Origin: Sarcomyxa edulis | Taxonomy: Eukaryota; Basidiomycota; Agaricomycetes; Agaricales; Mycenaceae | Reading direction: 5' to 3' | NCBI GenBank assembly: GCA_009761415.1 | Contig: QUOL01000002.1 | Coordinates: 1,674,001 to 1,738,000, forward strand | Length of the DNA stretch: 64,000 bases | Shown here: positions 57,966 to 64,000 of the stretch, piece by piece | Layout: each line of letters opens with the position of its first letter | Position numbering within the stretch: the stretch's first letter is position 1 | Notes under the pieces: generated by a model | Databases searched by the model: none | What the model saw: only the letters and a program-made list of their open reading frames with translations | Told to the model about the DNA's origin: nothing | Translations under genes and position numbers: made by a program

Positions 57966-58182
57966 ATGCCCAACCAATATTGGATAGGCAGGTCTTGCAA
58001 TCACATTCCGCAAGCTCGCGGATCCATTATTATTACGACCATCATGGGTTATGTAGAGATGCATAAATCATACAGTAAAAGTGTCAATTATGAAAAGGAA
58101 AAGGTACTGTGCAACATTGATACAAGAAGAATAAAACGCCATAGGAACCATACAGTCATATGCTCTCCGAATCTGATTCTCT

Positions 58183-61100
58183 CTAAGGCCTGCGCGGCGT
58201 ACTCGTGCGGGTATCAAGTCTCCTCATTTCCTTCTCCAGCTTGTCTACGCCTGACGGCCCAACACCTAACCCTCTCGCTCCGTGCTTATCGAACAAGTAC
58301 GTCAACAGATTCTTCTTCTCATCCGCCAGGTCGTCCAGCAGCGCAAACAGATGCGTCTCATCACGAAGAACGACCTGCGCAGCGATTATCGTCGCAGCTG
58401 CGGATTCTCGTATCACCAAGGACGATTTATCGTTCAAAGCCTATATCGTTCCCGTCAGTTCGTCTGAATTACTTCTGCAGACAGAGACGTAGACGCACCG
58501 ATATTAGAGTCCCTTTGAGACGTGGTAACTCCTCTTCCGCAATTTCTGCTGGCAACCGCAAGAAGAATTTCCCCAAAGCAATCAACCCAAAAGCATATGT
58601 TGCAGCCTTGATTTCACGGTCCATATCTACTGGTATAGGATCCATATGGAACGCCCGCAGGCTGGCATGCATGGTTGTCAGCCCGTAAACAGGTTCGATC
58701 CGTGTGGTGAGTGCGTCCCGGATAGTGTTAGTAGCCTCTAGAACCTGGAGCGAAGAACATTAGAACCAGCGCGGCAAGGAAAAGAAGAACAACCTCACGT
58801 TGGATTTGTTACAATATCGGATTTGCAGCAACACGGAGAAGATGTCAGCTTCTCGGCCTTCCAGATAAGGTGACTGGTTTTCTAGCATTTCCCATAGCAC
58901 TATCAGGCCGTACTCGATTTCTTCCTCGCTCTGAAAGGAAGAAAATGTTAGGTACGGGTGAATGATGTTTAAACGAGATGACTGACTCTTGTGTGGTCTA
59001 AGAATAATATCAAAGCCTTGAAGAGTCGCTCGAACGTCTTTTCCTTGTCCCACATTGCTGCATGCAGCGATAGTGACGGAGAGGATTGGTGCTTCACAAC
59101 GAATGGTGATGGACTCGAAGGATAAGCGCTAAGATCAGGAGATTGTGGCTCAACAGGATTCTCGATGCAAAGAAGAGCTAGGTTCTGCAGGACTTGGGTG
59201 TCAATGTTATCGTGTCCCAGGGCGGCAATGTAGTGCGGTAGCTGTTGCACCCTTTCGGATGGGCTGAGTGGTTTAGATATGTTTTCTCTTCCGATTACTG
59301 GACCAATACTATGAGAAGGCAGCAAAAGTATACAAAAAACAATATAACTTACAAGTCATCCGTTTCAACCACCAGCCCGTTTCGTGTTTACGGTCTTGCA
59401 AAACTTCGAGCAAGGAAGATGAAGCACGGTGGCCATTATAAGCAGGACTATCCTGAAACAACGCAGCCTGTCGCATAATCAGAGTGTTCTTATTCACGGG
59501 TGTCACAGGAGGGGCTCCATTTCCTTGTGGAATGTTCATTGGCGTGACCTTGCTTTTGGGTTTGGGTGTTGACGTTGCGGCACTGCCCACAAGCAAAGAC
59601 GCTGGGAAACCAGGATGTTGTATACCCTCTTCTTCTGGTTCGACCAGCTCCAGAAGGCGTTCGGCGGCACTTTCCGCCTGCTCGGCCGTTGCTCGTAAGG
59701 CGTCTTCTACGATGGGCTGGTGCCCGTTAGACGTAACGTCAGACATCGAATTAGAAAGTGATAGTGATGCGTTCGAAACGTCCGCTGGCGCCTTTGGTCC
59801 ATCTGACTGTGGGGAGATCGAATGAGCCTGTGAAGTTGACTTCGTAGGTGTAGCTGGTGGTAGCGGTGGATACATCTCGAAAGGTGTAGAAAATGACATG
59901 AGATTGATGGATTCATCCATATCGTCGGAATCACTGTCTTCAGGTATTGGAACAACGGTGGCAAGCAGCAGTGACTCGTCATCGGTGTCCATATTATCGA
60001 ACATGGTGGATGCCCGAGGGGGCAAGGGAACCGCGATATTTCGAGCGGTGCCGTTGCCATTCCGAATTGTCGGAGTTGGGGTTGGAGAGTACTGAGACCT
60101 AGGGGAGGGCGGTGAAGCCGGAAGAGCAGTCTGCATTGCTTTACGAATGGTAGATGAGCGTGGAGGCGACGATCCCACAGGAGCTAGCGGAGAAGAAGTT
60201 CGACGACGAGTAGAAGGGGGTTGTTCAAGGGTAGGTGAGGGTAGTAGAGGAGGAGGACCAGATCCTGATGTGGTCCGTGCATGAGATGGTGTACGGCTAT
60301 GAGAAGAGATAGCATTCGAACTCAGAGAACGAGGCATATTGTTCGACACGATGCGTGACCGAGGTGAGGGTGGTGACGTAGATAAACGAAGCGGCGACGC
60401 AGGACGAGCATGTGTGGAAGTCGAATTACTTGGGGTCGGAGATCCGCCACGTCTGAGAGGAGGTGATGTAGCCCTAACGGCGTGCGACGTTGAGGTCGCT
60501 TGATGTCGAAGGCTAGGAGGTGCAGTGGCAATGGCCTTGGCTTTTGCACGACTCGCAGCGATAGCAGCTGCCACGCTCGTTTTCTTATTGTTTTTCGGGG
60601 TCACAGGAGGCAGGCCTGCCGCCAACTCCGGATTTGGACAGACCTTTTCCAGTTGTCTTCGAGCTAGCGGTTCTAAGGATTCGAGAATGGCAGCGCCACG
60701 ATCGGGCCAGACCTCGTCAAACACCCAGAAACAGACGCGAGCACTTTCCTTGACTGCAGGATTAGCATCCGACAAGGATTTCTTGACCGACTTTTCTAGA
60801 ATATCTAATCCAATGGAAGACTCGATCGCGTGTTTAGAACGGTGACCGTGAACTTCGATGTAATGTTTAATGTGGGCAACTACGAAGGCACGAGATTGGA
60901 CGGTCTTTTCCTGCAGCGTATTCCAGAGGAGAGGCAGCACTATACGGGGCTGGGGGGATGCATTTACGATGATGGTCGACACAGACGACTGAGATTGTTG
61001 TGCTGCTATTTTCTTGGTGAAGCCTGCCATTCGGAGTAGATTTGTAACAAGAGTCTCCACAAACGGGTCAAGGGAGGGTCCAAGCGCCAAAGCCATTTCA

Positions 61101-62821
61101 GAGTAGAGGGAACATGTATTGGCCGAGAGTGTTGTCCGTAAGCTGCCAAGCTAGACCAGTAGTTTTGGTGGTTAATGTTGGGTTTGAGTATCAGATGCAA
61201 TGGATGAAATACCCACAGCTTTCAAGGACCATTGCACGAAACCGTCTTTCAGGCATGCCAAAAATGTGTCCATATATCGAAGATGAACGTCACCCTTGAT
61301 CATGCCTCTCACGCGTTGAACCGCAGCTTCACGCGCTGCCCAATTGTGTTCGTTCTCTTTGCCCTATAGAACTCGTAAGTGACTGAAGATAGACAAGATA
61401 ATGTTAAAATATACTTCGAATGGTTTCTGCATTTTTGCAAACTCATTCTCCAAATCGCGACTCGAAGCAATCTAGTTCATTCTTCGTTGGGGTCAACTGT
61501 ACGCCTATAAGCATGCCAAGACTCACATATACGGACTGAAGTTCCACACTCTCGATTGATGGTGTAGGTGGCTGAGAAGACACGGAAGACGACATTGCAG
61601 CGCGACTGCTTGCCCTAGAGCCAGGTCGTGATGGCACACTGTCCTTGGTATAGATTTGGCTTGTAGACCTCGATAGTGCACCGTTGGTAGCTACCGGTTT
61701 ACGGCCTGCTAGTGCTAGACTAGGTGGTACATAACCTCCTGCCGCTGTTACTGGTTTAGCTTCACCATTCTCCGAGTTTTCGGCTTGTTGTCCACCACCG
61801 AGTAGCTTGGACAAAACGCCGTCCACGATCGTCTTCCTCACGCCCTTCTTTGTCATTTCTTTTTTTAGATCAGCGCGAGCTGCATCTGTCACTGCCGGTC
61901 CTGAAAAGAGCTCAACAACTGACTGACGTGCACATTCCCGCACATGCGCATCTGTGTCTTCCAGAGCGTCCACAAGAAGAGGGAGGTAGGGTCGTATTGG
62001 AAATAGATGGTGAGTGCGGCGAATGTGTACGAGAGTCAAGATTGACTACCACAGGGTGATGTTTTGTCTGAATCAGCAACATAAGCAGGTCGGATGAGAC
62101 ATGACATACCTGTTCTCTCACTTTCCAAACTTTGCTAGTCAAACCCGCCTCCCTTAGAAACCGTTCGAATATCATGATAGGTGTCTCTGGAGCTCTAGGG
62201 TCTCTTGCTTTTGAGCCTCCAGAGCCTGTTCCTGTTCCTCCTGAACGATACGCGAGTCCACCAAGAACGACAAGAGTTTCGCGTGCTTTGACCTGAGCCT
62301 TTTCTTTGTCGCCCAAACGGTCTATTACGCCACCAGCCGGCAGAAAAGCTGTCAATACTTGTCGAAGAGTGACAGCATCTATGATTGAAGAGGGTGCAAG
62401 AGAGGATGTAGAAGAGGACGCAGAGGGAGGTATGCCACCTTGCACATTAGATTGAAGAGGGTTCAGAGAATGTGCAATGAGAAGAGGGAGGAGAGTAGGC
62501 AGAGCGGACAAAGTTGCGGTCGACAAATGTTGGTTCGATGAGCGAAGACATGTCTTGAAAACATTGATGAGTCCGTCTGGGTCGTTGATCTGGTCATAAG
62601 AAAGATTATAGCGAGTTTCTCGCTGGCAATATCGAAACACTACTCACTTCTATACCGTTCTCAAACTCAGCTTGGAGTTTGGTGACTGCATCCACTTTAA
62701 CATCAACATCTGTAGTATTGCTCAGTGTTGGATACCATGGAAATTTCAGTCAACCACGAGGCAACGTACCGTTGCTTTTGCATTGATTTATGAGTCTTTC
62801 GAGTCGGGAGTCGTCGTCCAT
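58183..62821 (-). CDS. STU1: CLASP family microtubule-binding protein (Stu1-like)
   Basis: Microtubule rescue factor of spindle and cortical microtubules, about 1,300 residues. It starts MDDDSRLERLINQCKSNG with HEAT/TOG helices (VNVFKTCLRSSNQHLSTATL-like), RPYLPLLVDALEDTDAHVRE and a second TOG array that includes LPLLWNTLQEKTVQSRAFVV and SIGLDILEKSVKKSLSDANP with the CLASP_N motif ESARVCFWVFDEVWPDR. A long Ser/Pro/Arg-rich linker (about 59850-60550) is the basic microtubule-binding region. The C-terminal helical domain ends EKKNLLTYLFDKHGARGLGV. More than ten introns; several internal edges are approximate. Confidence 0.9.
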
Positions 62822-63234
62822 GCTTGAAAGGACGAACGAGATGTGGTGGCAAGAGACAACGCCAGTAAAGGATCGCAAAAGTTGGGAACGGAACTCTTGA
62901 GATGAAATCACAAGTGATCGAATCGACGCGACCAAAGTTCGACGTCGACGCGAACCGCCACCAATCATATATTTCAAATTCGAGAACATTTTGTACCATT
63001 CAGCGCAACTGGGCTCGCAATGATATGTATGAATATTCGTATGCATCTACAATGGATCCACCAGGACACTTCCCCGCCGGAGTCGTGGTCCAATCCCAAC
63101 AGAGGATGACACCGTCCAGCACATAGCATACGGCAAAGGGGAGCACCGGAGACGTTCTAGTATCCATCTAGATGTATTATCATTCTCCATACAAGGTACA
63201 CAGTATACTTTCTCCCGCTCAAGAAGAGTGGAGT
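62822..63234. other. Intergenic between the Rdx gene and STU1
   Basis: About 410 bp on the path from the Rdx-gene stop to the STU1 start (both minus strand). No gene seen; contains STU1 promoter sequence. Confidence 0.4.
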
Positions 63235-63882
63235 TTAATGCTTCTTATCCGAATGCCCCAACGACTTTTCTGGTTGTACGTGGTCACGAATGCGTTGTTT
63301 CTAAGAACCCGGGGTATCAGTACAGGAGACTGAGTTATGAAGGAGACGCTTCAGAACTTACAAGGACCTTCAGTTCAGGAAAACCACCCTCTAATTTCCT
63401 GTCCCAAATCAAAATATGCGACGATGGCAGCTCAGAGTCATCGCTGTTCATAGCTAACCATACTCGGAAACGACCAGCCGTTTCGTCGGCATTGAGAGGC
63501 AGTATAGTGATAGCTTTCAAGAGAGGCGGAGGAAAGGTCAGCAGGAGCTCAGTCTGCACCCAAGTTGCTCGGTGAAGCCTGATAAACTGCGTTGAGAGTG
63601 TACTGATGGATGACGAAAGTAATAATGCTCACCATCGACACTAATACCGCAATACCACGGACAAGTAAGCCACAAATCAGTGAAGGTCGCAGTCGAACTC
63701 ACTCGGTCGCAAAATTCTACGATGATCCTTGGGTTCGGTAGTTGATTAGGAGGGGTAAATGCAGAGGGATCGAGAGCATTTGAAGGCGTCTTTGGGGCAT
63801 CTGAGGGACTGGTATGGACATCCGTCGATGCAACTGATGCAGAATTACACGGCTCACAATCTCCACTGGTAGTTGTCGACAT
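63235..63882 (-). CDS. Rdx-family (SelT/SelW/SelH-like) CxxC redox protein
   Basis: Thioredoxin-like Rdx protein (PF10262), the Cys form of the selenoprotein W/T/H group. A polar N-terminus (MSTTTSGDCEPCNSASVAST) leads to NPRIIVEFCDR, CRW, LHRATWVQTELLLTFPPPLL, NADETAGRFRVWL, HILIWDRKLEGGFPELKVL and KQRIRDHVQPEKSLGHSDKK. The redox motif is C-D-R-C. Its second Cys is on an 8-base microexon (63633-63640, TGTCGATG) between introns 63641-63702 and 63579-63632. No TGA codon is used as Sec. One more intron precedes the last exon (about 63318 to 63250-63305). The start at 63882 is preferred over an upstream ATG at 63924. Confidence 0.87.
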
Positions 63883-64000
63883 GGCCGCTGAGTGTAGCAG
63901 GAGTGTCAAACATCGCGTCAACACCGAGCTCCGAGTTCGCCGGCGTGCCTCGCTTGCTCCCCTCGGATCTCAAGATCTCAATATTCAATATTCGATATAC

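Noticed and set aside
1..64000. Search for transposons, CRISPR arrays and viral genes.
   Set aside because: No transposase, reverse transcriptase, long terminal repeats, spaced repeats or viral proteins were recognised in any frame.

Overview
This is nuclear DNA of a basidiomycete fungus, most likely an agaricomycete (mushroom-forming) species. Genes are dense (33 protein genes in 64 kb) and most are cut by several introns of about 50-65 bases. The gene set is fungal (Sch9 kinase, Dur3 transporter, Zn2Cys6 factor, Ivy1-like protein, Erg26, Arp4, Erb1). Two genes encode membrane proteins of kinds I know only from Agaricomycetes (a DUF6533 protein and an unnamed multipass family). I see no tRNA, rRNA, CRISPR array or convincing transposon.

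Layout. 0.1-4.3 kb: Mediator subunit 18, the snoRNP assembly factor Bcd1 and the diphthamide enzyme Dph1. 5.4-13.4 kb: a DUF6533 membrane protein, then a divergent pair, a bacterial-type class II HDAC/acetylpolyamine amidohydrolase-like deacetylase and a Dur3-type urea/polyamine transporter. Their shared 1.06 kb spacer carries four GATAAG motifs. 13.5-25.8 kb: a Tim17-like protein, the Sch9 kinase, two tandem Apd1-like iron-sulfur genes, Erg26, a SIRT5-like sirtuin, mitochondrial bL19m and nuclear poly(A)-binding protein Pab2. 26.9-38.7 kb: a Zn2Cys6 regulator, an acyl-CoA dehydrogenase, a probable mitochondrial protein of unknown function, an Ivy1-like I-BAR protein and mitochondrial aspartyl-tRNA synthetase. 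39-48 kb: an F-box protein, a 4'-phosphopantetheinyl transferase, a Mak32-like PfkB protein, NC2 beta, SmF, a DUF2423 ribosome-biogenesis protein and the multipass membrane protein. 48.6-63.9 kb: Erb1, Arp4, a Q-rich protein, TRAPPC2, the mitochondrial rhomboid Pcp1, CLASP/Stu1 and an Rdx-family (selenoprotein-like) CxxC protein.

Most genes are housekeeping, and many sit head to head over 78-205 bp (Bcd1/Dph1, Erg26/sirtuin, bL19m/Pab2, Ptase/Mak32, NC2beta/SmF, Erb1/Arp4, TRAPPC2/Pcp1). The best candidate for an undescribed system is the deacetylase-Dur3 pair. A polyamine-type importer and an acetylpolyamine hydrolase-like enzyme under shared GATA motifs would make a simple acetylpolyamine scavenging unit. 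This function is inferred, not shown.

The window also has unusual gene structure. Five introns can only be spliced in frame with a GC-AG donor, and one lies at the same place in both Apd1-like paralogs. An 8-base microexon supplies the second cysteine of the CxxC motif in the Rdx protein. Exon boundaries come from reading splice sites and protein frames by eye. Outer gene limits are mostly firm, but some starts and individual junctions are uncertain and are flagged.
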